DNA from: an uncultured Oscillospiraceae bacterium
GTDB lineage: Bacteria > Bacillota > Clostridia > Oscillospirales > Oscillospiraceae
Direction: 5' to 3'
DNA length: 13,933 nt
Assembly (NCBI GenBank): GCA_934621665.1
Contig: CAKTUT010000029.1
Span: 1-13,933, forward strand
A program made the translations under genes and the position numbers. The notes under the pieces are model-generated. The model ran no database searches. It was not told where the DNA came from and was given only the letters and a program-made list of their open reading frames with translations. How positions within the stretch are numbered: the first letter of the stretch is position 1; every line of letters begins with the position of its first letter. Positions 6,373-12,495 of this stretch are shown one piece after another.

Positions 6373-7902
6373 TTGCCGCAAAGAACTGTTATCACCGAAA
6401 AGCTGCGCGAATCCGTCGCATCTGTGCTGCCGATCACGCTGATCGTAGCGGCTCTTTGCCTGTTTCTTGTCCCGATGGACAGCGCCCTGATGCTGTCGTT
6501 TCTCATCGGGTCGGTCATGATTATCGTGGGCATGGCACTGTTTACCATCGGCTCTGAGCGTTCGATGACGCAGATTGGCACGCACATCGGCTCTGCCATG
6601 ACGCGCTCAAAGAAGCTGGGGCGGATTCTGCTGCTCAGCTTTCTGCTGGGCGTGATTATCACGGTGGCCGAGCCCGATTTGCAGGTGCTGGCCAAAAACG
6701 TCCCTGCTATTGACACAACCGCACTGATTATCACGGTTTCGGTTGGCGTCGGTCTTTTTTTACTTGTCAGCATGGTGCGCATTTTGTTTGCCATCCCGCT
6801 CAAGTGGTTTTTGATTGGATTCTACGCCGTCGTATTTGCACTGGCCGCGTGCTCTGACCCGAGTTTTCTTTCCGTCGCGTTCGACTCCGGCGGCGTAACC
6901 ACCGGGCCGATGACCGTGCCGTTTATCATGGCGCTTGGCGTGGGCGTGGCTTCCATCCGAAGCGACGAAAACGCCAAGTCCGACAGCTTTGGTCTTGTGG
7001 CGCTGTGCTCCATCGGGCCGATTCTGTCCGTGCTGATTCTGGGCTTTATTTATGACGGCGGCGCGGCCGCCTCATCCGGAATGCTTGTCAGTCAGTATGA
7101 AAATACCGTGGAAATCGGCAAGGAATATCTGGCCGGGCTGCCAGTCTATCTTGGCGAGGTCGCCATGGCGCTGCTGCCCATCTTTGTGTTCTTCCTGCTG
7201 TTCCAGCGGGTATCGCTCAAAATGAAAAAGCGTCCGCTGATGCGCATTCTCATTGGCATCGGCATGACGTATGTCGGTCTTGTGCTGTTTTTGACGGGCG
7301 TGAACGTGGGCTTTTCATCGCTTGGCTATGTGCTTGGCGGCGAGATGGCAAACGGCTGGACAAAATACCTGCTCATTCCGCTGGCAATGCTGATGGGCTG
7401 GTTTATCATTAACGCCGAGCCCGCCGTACATATTCTCAACAAGCAGGTACAGGAACTGAGCGCGGGCGCAATCTCGGAAAAGGCCATGGGCACGTGCCTT
7501 TCCATCGCGATTGCCGCGGCAAACGGCCTTGCCATGCTGCGCGTGCTGACCGGCATTCCGATTTTGTATTTTATGATTCCGGGCTATGTGATTGCGCTGG
7601 CACTGGCGTTTTTCGTACCGCCCACCTTTACGGCCATCGCCTTTGACTCCGGCGGCGTGGCCTCCGGCCCGCTGACGGCTACGTTTATGCTTCCGTTTGC
7701 CATGGGCGCAAGCAGTGCACTGGGCGGAAACGTTATGACCGATGCATTCGGCCTTGTGGCCATGGTTGCAATGATGCCGCTGATTACGGTGCAGATCATG
7801 GGCGCGGTCTATGTGGTCAAGAGCCGTAAAAATGCCTCCACCGCTACGGCGATGGAGCAGTATGCGGACGACGATGTCATCGAGCTTTGGGAGGTGGCGT
7901 AA
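6373..7902 (+). CDS. DUF1538 family membrane protein with two homologous halves
   Basis: A 509-residue polytopic membrane protein of the DUF1538 family, probably a transporter; the substrate is not established as far as I know. It is an internal duplication: AEPDLQVLAKNV (99-110) matches AEPAVHILNKQV (348-359), and AFDSGGVTTGP (169-179) matches AFDSGGVASGP (423-433), each followed by a conserved SFGLVA or AFGLVA segment and a hydrophobic helix. The paired FDSGG loops, each between membrane segments, would suit re-entrant ion- or substrate-binding loops in an inverted- or parallel-repeat transporter; this is inference. About five to six hydrophobic segments lie in each half, and the C-terminus is a short acidic tail. 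The start is a TTG with TAAGGAG 7 bases upstream. Its stop overlaps the start of the downstream PII-like gene (TAATG), which points to regulation of this protein by its neighbour. Confidence 0.88.
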   Translation: MPQRTVITEKLRESVASVLPITLIVAALCLFLVPMDSALMLSFLIGSVMIIVGMALFTIGSERSMTQIGTHIGSAMTRSKKLGRILLLSFLLGVIITVAEPDLQVLAKNVPAIDTTALIITVSVGVGLFLLVSMVRILFAIPLKWFLIGFYAVVFALAACSDPSFLSVAFDSGGVTTGPMTVPFIMALGVGVASIRSDENAKSDSFGLVALCSIGPILSVLILGFIYDGGAAASSGMLVSQYENTVEIGKEYLAGLPVYLGEVAMALLPIFVFFLLFQRVSLKMKKRPLMRILIGIGMTYVGLVLFLTGVNVGFSSLGYVLGGEMANGWTKYLLIPLAMLMGWFIINAEPAVHILNKQVQELSAGAISEKAMGTCLSIAIAAANGLAMLRVLTGIPILYFMIPGYVIALALAFFVPPTFTAIAFDSGGVASGPLTATFMLPFAMGASSALGGNVMTDAFGLVAMVAMMPLITVQIMGAVYVVKSRKNASTATAMEQYADDDVIELWEVA

Positions 7903-8573
7903 TGGAGCTGTACTATATGATCGGCATTACCGACCGCAAGCGCTCACAGCGAATGCTGGAGCTTTGTGCGGAGCTGGAATTTTCCATGGTGCTAACCAAG
8001 CTTGGCCGCGGCACGGCCAGCCGCGAGCAGCTGGCGCTGTATGATCTGGACGGCAGCGAAAAGGCGCTCATCGGCACGGTGACAGACGCGTCCGGCATGA
8101 AGCAGCTGATGCGTCTGAGCAAAAAGAAACTGTTTATCGACATTCCCGGCAACGGCATTCTGATGGCCATCCCGGTAAAAAGCGTGGGCGGCGGACGGAC
8201 GCTTGCCTATCTGACCGGCGGGAAAAACGTGGAGGGAGGAACACCGGACATGAATTTTGACCACGAGCTGATTATCGCGATTTTAAACGAGGGTTATTCC
8301 GACCTTGTTATGGACGCGGCACGCTCCGCGGGTGCGCGCGGCGGCACGGTTCTGCACGCCAAGGGCACCGGCAAGGGCATGACAGAGAAATTCTTTGGCG
8401 TTTCGCTGGCCGAGGAAAAGGACATGGTCTATATTGTCGCCTCCGCCGCGCAAAAATCCGACATCATGCGCGCCATTACACGCGACGCGGGCACGGGAAC
8501 AAAGGCCGGTGCAATCTGCTTCTCGCTTCCGATTTCGGAGGTGGCAGGTCTGCGGCGCTTCGACGACGAATAA
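7902..8573 (+). CDS. Tandem PII-like signalling protein
   Basis: A 223-residue soluble protein with two PII-like (GlnB-type ferredoxin fold) domains. The second is the clearer: a first strand and helix at about 121-145, then GARGGTVLHAKGTG (144-157) where the T-loop begins, and AGTGTKAGAICFSLPI (196-211) resembling the PII C-loop TGkxGdGkIFvlPi. The first domain (about 2-98) has the same plan, YYMIGITDRKRSQRMLE, then LTKLGRG, and KKLFIDIPGNGILMAIPV at its end, but with a weaker nucleotide-loop signature. PII proteins bind ATP/ADP and effectors and gate membrane transporters. Its ATG overlaps the DUF1538 stop by one base, with GGAGGT 6 bases upstream, so the two are translationally coupled and made together. 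I infer that it senses a nucleotide or metabolite and controls the DUF1538 protein. An ordinary single-domain PII is about 112 residues, so this is twice as long. Confidence 0.85.
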   Translation: MELYYMIGITDRKRSQRMLELCAELEFSMVLTKLGRGTASREQLALYDLDGSEKALIGTVTDASGMKQLMRLSKKKLFIDIPGNGILMAIPVKSVGGGRTLAYLTGGKNVEGGTPDMNFDHELIIAILNEGYSDLVMDAARSAGARGGTVLHAKGTGKGMTEKFFGVSLAEEKDMVYIVASAAQKSDIMRAITRDAGTGTKAGAICFSLPISEVAGLRRFDDE

Positions 8574-8606
8574 GCATGGAGGAACATTTCCCGCTCTGAA
8601 AACAAA

Positions 8607-8634
8607 AAAGCGTCTGGCTGCCGCCAGACGCTTT
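8607..8634. terminator. Bidirectional terminator between convergent genes
   Basis: A 12-bp perfect stem (AAAGCGTCTGGC at 8607-8618, complement at 8623-8634) with a 4-base loop. The A-run at 8604-8609 becomes a TTTTTTG tail on the minus strand, a textbook intrinsic terminator for the UPF0303 gene; on the + strand the CTTTCAGTTT tail gives weaker termination for the PII-like operon. Confidence 0.88.
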
Positions 8635-8641
8635 CAGTTTG

Positions 8642-9106
8642 TCACTGCGGGTGCTTTTCAAAATAGCGTCGAAGTCCCTCGATCAGTGCCGCGTGGTCGC
8701 GCAGATCGGGCAGACCCGACACGGCGACAACGCCGATCACGCTTCCGCCGCGCAGACGGATGGGGAAGCCGCCGCCGCAGGCCGCGTATTCCAGCGGACT
8801 GAGACACCAGTCACGCTCTAAGTCCTCGTGGTTCTGCTCAATTTCAAATTTACAGCGCAGCGTGCTTTTTTCCACGGTGTTGACCATGTTGCGCTTGCGC
8901 TGGAGCCACTGCTCGTGGAACTTTCCCGTGCCGTCCGGGTAATAGCGGAACACAATCACATGGTTGACCTCAATCTCCACGGCAAGCGGCCCTTCCATCT
9001 CGGCGCAAGCGGCCACAAGCTCGTTGCCAAGCTCCCACGCATCGGCGTGGGAAAAATTACGGAATTGATACTCCCGCTCCTGCTGTAAAACCTTTTCCAG
9101 ATCCAT
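8642..9106 (-). CDS. UPF0303 / heme-degrading-domain (DUF336-like) protein
   Basis: A 154-residue protein of the UPF0303 family, related to the HbpS/GlcG-like (DUF336) fold whose name in databases includes 'heme-degrading domain'. Family hallmarks seen are the N-terminal DAWELGNELV helix, the FRYYPDGT stretch, a W-x-x-RKRN block near residue 88, and the C-terminal YAACGGGFPIRLRGGSVIGVVAVSGL segment in which GGGFPIR and the SGL turn are typical. No heme-binding signature can be asserted from sequence alone, and the physiological role is not settled. Length is normal. The ATG at 9106 has AAAAGGA about 10 bases upstream, a rather long spacing. It follows yfbR on the same strand by 91 bases but has its own candidate promoter, so it may be transcribed both ways. 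Confidence 0.87.
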   Translation of the reverse strand: MDLEKVLQQEREYQFRNFSHADAWELGNELVAACAEMEGPLAVEIEVNHVIVFRYYPDGTGKFHEQWLQRKRNMVNTVEKSTLRCKFEIEQNHEDLERDWCLSPLEYAACGGGFPIRLRGGSVIGVVAVSGLPDLRDHAALIEGLRRYFEKHPQ

Positions 9107-9139
9107 GACGCACCCGTCCTTTTTTCATGTTATGCTGCT

Positions 9140-9168
9140 ATTTTATCATGCCGCACGTAGTTTGTACA
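9140..9168 (-). promoter_or_regulatory. Promoter of the UPF0303 gene
   Basis: Minus strand TGTACA (9163-9168) and TAAAAT (9140-9145, 5 of 6) with a 17-base spacer; TGA directly before TAAAAT makes an extended -10. It lies in the 91-base gap behind yfbR. Confidence 0.45.
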
Positions 9169-9197
9169 GCCGTTTGACAAAAAGCAACCGCGTGGCA

Positions 9198-9776
9198 TCA
9201 CTCCAGCTCATCCAGCGTGAGCTTGAAGCTGTCGAGAAAATGCGCCATAAAGTAATCAAGGCATGGCAGACGCATTTCATCCAGTGCCTCGCGCGTCTGG
9301 CGCGCAGCCGACTCAAACTCCGTATTGCCCGCTTTCAGTTCCTCCAGACATTTAATATGCGCCGAGAGCTTGTCGGCAGCCTTTACAATCACCGCAACAT
9401 CCCGCTCCGACTCCATCAGCAGCGGCTCATAGCTGGCGCGCAGCTCCTCCGGCAGCATCGCCAGCAGCTTGCGGCAGCTGATGGCCTCAACCTGCTTGTA
9501 CGCCTGCTTGATCTCAGGGTTATAATACTTAATCGGTGTGGGCAGATCACCGGTCAGGATTTCCGACGCATCGTGGAACAGCGCCGCCGACGCGCAGCGG
9601 TCGGGATCAGGGCCGGGCTCGTGCAGAATGTCGCGCTGTACCAGCGCCAGCGCATGCGCCAGCACGGCCACCATGTGGCTGTGCTCCTGAATATTTTCCT
9701 CAAACGAATTGCGCATCAAGCCCCAGCGCGAAATATAGCGCATCCGGGAGATAAGCGCAAAAAAACGATGCTGCAT
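9198..9776 (-). CDS. yfbR: 5'-deoxynucleotidase YfbR (HD domain)
   Basis: A 192-residue HD-domain phosphohydrolase that removes the 5' phosphate from deoxyribonucleoside monophosphates in nucleotide salvage. It aligns along its whole length with E. coli YfbR: SRWGLMRNSFEENIQEHSHMVA (residues 16-37; Arg18, Trp19), the HD pair His68/Asp69 in LFHDASEILTGDLPTP (66-81, with Glu72 and Asp77), and the KAADKLSAHIKCLEELKAGN block where the last metal-ligand Asp sits. All key residues I recall for the family appear to be present. AAAGGAG stands 6 bases before the ATG. It is transcribed divergently from queH and lies upstream of the UPF0303 gene on the same strand. Confidence 0.94.
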   Translation of the reverse strand: MQHRFFALISRMRYISRWGLMRNSFEENIQEHSHMVAVLAHALALVQRDILHEPGPDPDRCASAALFHDASEILTGDLPTPIKYYNPEIKQAYKQVEAISCRKLLAMLPEELRASYEPLLMESERDVAVIVKAADKLSAHIKCLEELKAGNTEFESAARQTREALDEMRLPCLDYFMAHFLDSFKLTLDELE

Positions 9777-9820
9777 AACGTTCTCCTTTCGGGTGGATTC
9801 GCCCGGATTTTCTTTTTCCT

Positions 9821-9849
9821 ATCATACCGTATCTGCGCGCCGCGTGCAA
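9821..9849 (-). promoter_or_regulatory. Promoter of yfbR
   Basis: Minus strand TATGAT (9821-9826, 5 of 6) with TTGCAC (9844-9849) 17 bases upstream. The -35 matches consensus only at TTG, so this is a weak assignment. Confidence 0.4.
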
Positions 9850-9861
9850 GGACAAAAGCAG

Positions 9862-9890
9862 CAGACAAATCCGTCCGCGTATGCTATAAT
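9862..9890 (+). promoter_or_regulatory. Promoter of queH
   Basis: Perfect TATAAT (9885-9890) with a TGC extended -10 (9882-9884); CAGACA (9862-9867) lies 17 bases upstream as a partial -35. The leader to the ATG at 9927 would be about 30 bases. I see no preQ1 riboswitch-sized leader. Confidence 0.6.
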
Positions 9891-9926
9891 ATAAATGATG
9901 TCACGTCTGAATCGGAGGAAGCATAT

Positions 9927-10472
9927 ATGAAGCTTTTGATGCACATCTGCTGCGCGCCGTGCGCAAATATGCCCATCGACGCGCTGCGTGCCGACGGCAT
10001 TGACCTGACTGGCTACTGGTACAACCCGAACATCCATCCGTTTACCGAATACCGTGCGCGGCGCAACTGCTTGCAGGAATACGCGAAGGCCATTGAACTG
10101 CCGCTTCTGGTGCGCGACGACTATGGGCTGCGTCCCTTTGTGCGCGCGGTGGCCGAGGATATCGACGGCCGGTGCGTCAAGTGCTATGAGATGCGGCTGT
10201 TTGAGGCAGCGCGCGCAGCCAAAGAGGGAGGCTTTGACGCGTTTACCTCCTCGCTGTTCATCAGCCCCTATCAGCAGCATGAGCTGATGCGCGACGTTGC
10301 CGATCGGGCAGCGGAGGAATACGGCGTGCAGTTTTACTATCAGGACTTCCGCCCCATGTTCCGTGACGGCCAGACGCGCGCGCGGGAGCTTGGCTTCTAT
10401 ATTCAGAAATACTGCGGCTGCGTCTTTTCCGAACAGGAGCGGTATCAAAAAACAAGCAAAATAATCCGTTGA
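9927..10472 (+). CDS. queH: Epoxyqueuosine reductase QueH
   Basis: A 181-residue QueH (formerly DUF208) protein, which reduces epoxyqueuosine to queuosine in the wobble position of GUN tRNAs, the last step of queuosine synthesis. It is unrelated in sequence to the cobalamin-dependent QueG. The four cysteine motifs are present: HICCAPC (Cys8, Cys9, Cys12), CVKC (Cys83, Cys86) and YCGC (Cys163, Cys165), which provide the ligands for its iron-sulfur cluster and adjacent iron. The YNPNIHPFTEYRAR and SLFISPYQQHE blocks are typical. The ATG at 9927 has CGGAGG 8 bases upstream; the frame is open far upstream but that part is antisense to yfbR. Other queuosine genes (queC-F, tgt) are not in the window, so the organism either makes or salvages the precursor elsewhere. 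Confidence 0.95.
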   Translation: MKLLMHICCAPCANMPIDALRADGIDLTGYWYNPNIHPFTEYRARRNCLQEYAKAIELPLLVRDDYGLRPFVRAVAEDIDGRCVKCYEMRLFEAARAAKEGGFDAFTSSLFISPYQQHELMRDVADRAAEEYGVQFYYQDFRPMFRDGQTRARELGFYIQKYCGCVFSEQERYQKTSKIIR

Positions 10473-10486
10473 TCACAGTATGCAAG

Positions 10487-10523
10487 ACAGGTCGCCGCGA
10501 AAACCTTGCGGCGATCTGTTTTT
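10487..10523 (+). terminator. Terminator of queH
   Basis: A 12-bp stem with one G-T pair (ACAGGTCGCCGC at 10487-10498 with GCGGCGATCTGT at 10508-10519), 9-base loop, followed by a TTTTT run to 10523. It lies 14 bases after the queH stop. Confidence 0.85.
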
Positions 10524-10549
10524 GTGCTCTCTGCAAAAGAAGCACAATA

Positions 10550-11455
10550 CTACTTTCCTCCACCGGGCAGATAGATGCTGAGAATCAGGCGCTCAAGCTC
10601 TCTTGCGGCGAGACTGAGCGTCTGTTCTTTTCGCTTGACAATGCGAATCTCGCGCTCCGGGAGCGGCTTTTCCGTCTCCACGACGAACAGATCGCTCTCG
10701 CTGCGCCCGTTTAAAAACGCCTGCGGCACAAAGCCGATGCCAAGATTCGCCCGCACCAGCGGCAGAATCTGATCAGCAGTAGCTGTTTCCGTCTCGGGCA
10801 GATACCGAAGTCCCTCACTGGCAAAAAAGTGCGAGTATAGCTCAAACGACTTTGTCTGCCGGCTCAGCGAGACAAGCGGATATTCCAGCAGCTGCGAAAA
10901 GCTGACGCGCTTTCCACGCAACGCGGAAAATGCCGCTCCGGCCACGGTAATCTCACGGAATGAGGCCACATGCTCCTCGGTCAGCATGGCCGACGAGACC
11001 GTCGGCGTTGACACCACGGCAAGATCTGCCGTGCCGTTTTTGATCTCGTCGATCGCCTGCGGCGTGGAATGGTTGCTGATTTTCAGGCAGATGCGCGGAT
11101 GCCGCGACCGGTAAATTTTCAGCGCCGGAAGCAGCACGCAGTGAAGCGCCACCTCGCTCACGGCGATATACACGGAGCCGGTTTCCAGGTTTCGGCTCTC
11201 CACCACCTCCGCTTCCCCCGCCTCCAGCTGCTCAAACGCCACACGCACATGGCGGTACAGCCGCTCGCCCTCGGGCGTCAGCTTCATGCCGCGGTTGCTG
11301 CGGATAAACAGCGCGCAGCCAAGCTCCGACTCCAGCACATGGATGGAGCGCGTCAGATTTGGCTGATTTGCCAGCAGCATCGCCGCCGCCTTTGTGATAT
11401 TCCCATACTTTGCCACATAATAAAAAATCCGGTAGTAATCATAGCTGATGTCCAT
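10550..11455 (-). CDS. LysR family transcriptional regulator
   Basis: A 301-residue LysR-type regulator, the normal length for the family. The N-terminal winged helix-turn-helix (about 1-60) reads YYVAKYGNITKAAAMLLANQ, then PNLTRSIHVLESELGCALF and RSNRGMKLTPEGERLY, the classic LTTR block. The effector-binding half begins near residue 92 (GSVYIAVSEVALHCVLLP) and includes the second-subdomain return DQILPLVRANLGIGFVPQAF near 235-254. It is divergent from the cytidylate-kinase-like/small membrane protein/MATE operon, the usual arrangement for an LTTR and its target. Its own extended -10 lies within an inverted repeat at 11480-11502, suggesting autorepression. The inducer is unknown. AAGGG precedes the ATG by about 9 bases. 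Confidence 0.93.
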   Translation of the reverse strand: MDISYDYYRIFYYVAKYGNITKAAAMLLANQPNLTRSIHVLESELGCALFIRSNRGMKLTPEGERLYRHVRVAFEQLEAGEAEVVESRNLETGSVYIAVSEVALHCVLLPALKIYRSRHPRICLKISNHSTPQAIDEIKNGTADLAVVSTPTVSSAMLTEEHVASFREITVAGAAFSALRGKRVSFSQLLEYPLVSLSRQTKSFELYSHFFASEGLRYLPETETATADQILPLVRANLGIGFVPQAFLNGRSESDLFVVETEKPLPEREIRIVKRKEQTLSLAARELERLILSIYLPGGGK

Positions 11456-11479
11456 TTTATGCCGCCCTTGCTATTCTAA

Positions 11480-11502
11480 TTTGATATTGCAATTATATCA
11501 AA
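11480..11502. promoter_or_regulatory. Inverted repeat (candidate LysR site) overlapping the LysR promoter
   Basis: TTTGATAT (11480-11487) and ATATCAAA (11495-11502) are perfect 8-bp arms separated by 7 bases. On the minus strand the repeat contains TATAAT (11492-11497) preceded by TGA, an extended -10 for the LysR gene, with an inferred start near 11485. Relative to the divergent operon (start near 11547) the centre is about 56 bases upstream, close to where LTTR recognition sites usually lie. Confidence 0.6.
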
Positions 11503-11509
11503 CATAGAT

Positions 11510-11540
11510 TTTACATATCGTCATAATACGTTAATATAAT
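11510..11540 (+). promoter_or_regulatory. Promoter of the kinase-like/MATE operon
   Basis: A perfect TATAAT (11535-11540) follows TTTACA (11510-11515, 5 of 6) with a 19-base spacer, longer than ideal. An over-long spacer is common at promoters that need an activator. The leader would be about 45 bases. Confidence 0.5.
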
Positions 11541-11592
11541 ATCTGCTCAAAAAAGTCAAGAGAAATTTGTAAAAAATGATAGGAGTAGAATG

Positions 11593-12210
11593 ATGGAAAA
11601 GATGATTATCTGTATTGGCCGCCAGTATGGCAGCGGCGGTCGTGAAATCGGTGAAGCCGTGGCAAAAAACTTAGGCATTCCCTGCTATGACAAGTGCGTG
11701 ATTAAACAGGCCTCGCAGGAGACCGGCATTTGCGAGCAATCTGTTGCCGAATATGACGAGAAGGGTGAAGCGCTTGCATTTGCCGTCTCTGGAAACTCCT
11801 TTGCCGACAGCGCCGCACTCGGCCAAGCATTTTATTCTGAAGAAGATCAGGTCTTTGAGGCCGAACGGCGTGTCATTCTGGAGCTTGCGGAAAAGGGCTC
11901 ATGTGTAATCATTGGCCGGTGTGCATCTGCCATCCTGCGCAGCGCAGGCTATCATCCGCTTTCTGTCTTTATTTACGCCGACGCAGCTGACCGTGCAAAA
12001 CGCATCGCTGTGCGCAGTCAGCTGAACGAACGTCAGGCCATGCATAAGGCGCAAAAGGTCGATCGGATGCGCAAGCGCCATTTTGATTTCTATGCCGACA
12101 CGCTCTGGGGTGAGCCGGAAAGCTATGATCTGATGATCTCGTCCAGCGACTATACCATCGAGGGTGCTGCCGCCGTAATTGCCAGCGCAGCAGCCGCAGC
12201 CAGAAAGTGA
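11593..12210 (+). CDS. Cytidylate kinase-like family protein
   Basis: A 205-residue P-loop protein of the cytidylate-kinase-like family (Cytidylate_kin2 type), widespread in Clostridia and distinct from housekeeping Cmk. The phosphate-binding loop GRQYGSGGREIG is at 9-20, followed by LGIPCYDKCVI (28-38), then the strand VIIGRCASAIL near 103-113 and a LID-like part RAKRIAVRSQLNE. The family loop lacks the standard GKS/T lysine, as is usual for these proteins. The actual phosphate acceptor is unknown, so 'cytidylate kinase' should be taken as a fold name. Two adjacent ATGs exist at 11590 and 11593; the second has 7 bases to AGGAG, the first only 4, so I prefer 11593. It opens an operon with the small membrane protein (9-base gap) and a MATE exporter, and is divergent from the LysR gene. 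Confidence 0.88.
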   Translation: MEKMIICIGRQYGSGGREIGEAVAKNLGIPCYDKCVIKQASQETGICEQSVAEYDEKGEALAFAVSGNSFADSAALGQAFYSEEDQVFEAERRVILELAEKGSCVIIGRCASAILRSAGYHPLSVFIYADAADRAKRIAVRSQLNERQAMHKAQKVDRMRKRHFDFYADTLWGEPESYDLMISSSDYTIEGAAAVIASAAAAARK

Positions 12211-12219
12211 GGAAGTACC

Positions 12220-12495
12220 GTGGAGCCAACCTTAGAAGCAGTCATGGCGGCATTTTTTGACGCAGCCATGATCGCAATGATTTTTCACCTGATTCATGAG
12301 CCGGCCGGTGGGCCTGTAAGTGAAAAAATTCTCTGCGGCGTGATGGCATTTGGCTTTTTGTTCGGCATGGCGGCCAGCGACGCCGGACACGCCTACGCAG
12401 CGCTTGCGCTATGTGCGCTCGGCGTACTGCTGAGCTATGTGGCAGAGGGCTTTGCCTGTGCAGAGCTGCCGCCGGAGGGCATTGCTCATGAATAA
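12220..12495 (+). CDS. Small hydrophobic membrane protein, unrecognised
   Basis: A 91-residue protein with a GTG start preceded by GAGGA at 6 bases. The composition is strongly hydrophobic, with likely membrane segments near residues 7-25, 36-54 and 57-75, and an acidic C-terminus (AELPPEGIAHE). There are no recognisable motifs and I know of no family. Its end overlaps the start of the downstream MATE gene by 8 bases and its start lies 9 bases after the kinase-like gene, so it is firmly in the operon, and it has its own ribosome binding site. A partner or regulator of the MATE exporter is conceivable, but nothing in the sequence shows it. The tight packing makes it probably real. Confidence 0.7.
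   Translation: MEPTLEAVMAAFFDAAMIAMIFHLIHEPAGGPVSEKILCGVMAFGFLFGMAASDAGHAYAALALCALGVLLSYVAEGFACAELPPEGIAHE

Noticed and set aside
9105..9926. Upstream extension of queH to about 455 residues
   Set aside because: The extension is antisense to yfbR and overlaps the queH promoter; QueH normally starts at MKLLMHICC and the ATG at 9927 has a good ribosome binding site.
9777..9926. preQ1 riboswitch upstream of queH
   Set aside because: The predicted leader is only about 30 bases and shows no pseudoknot-like arms; the rest of the gap is promoter sequence.
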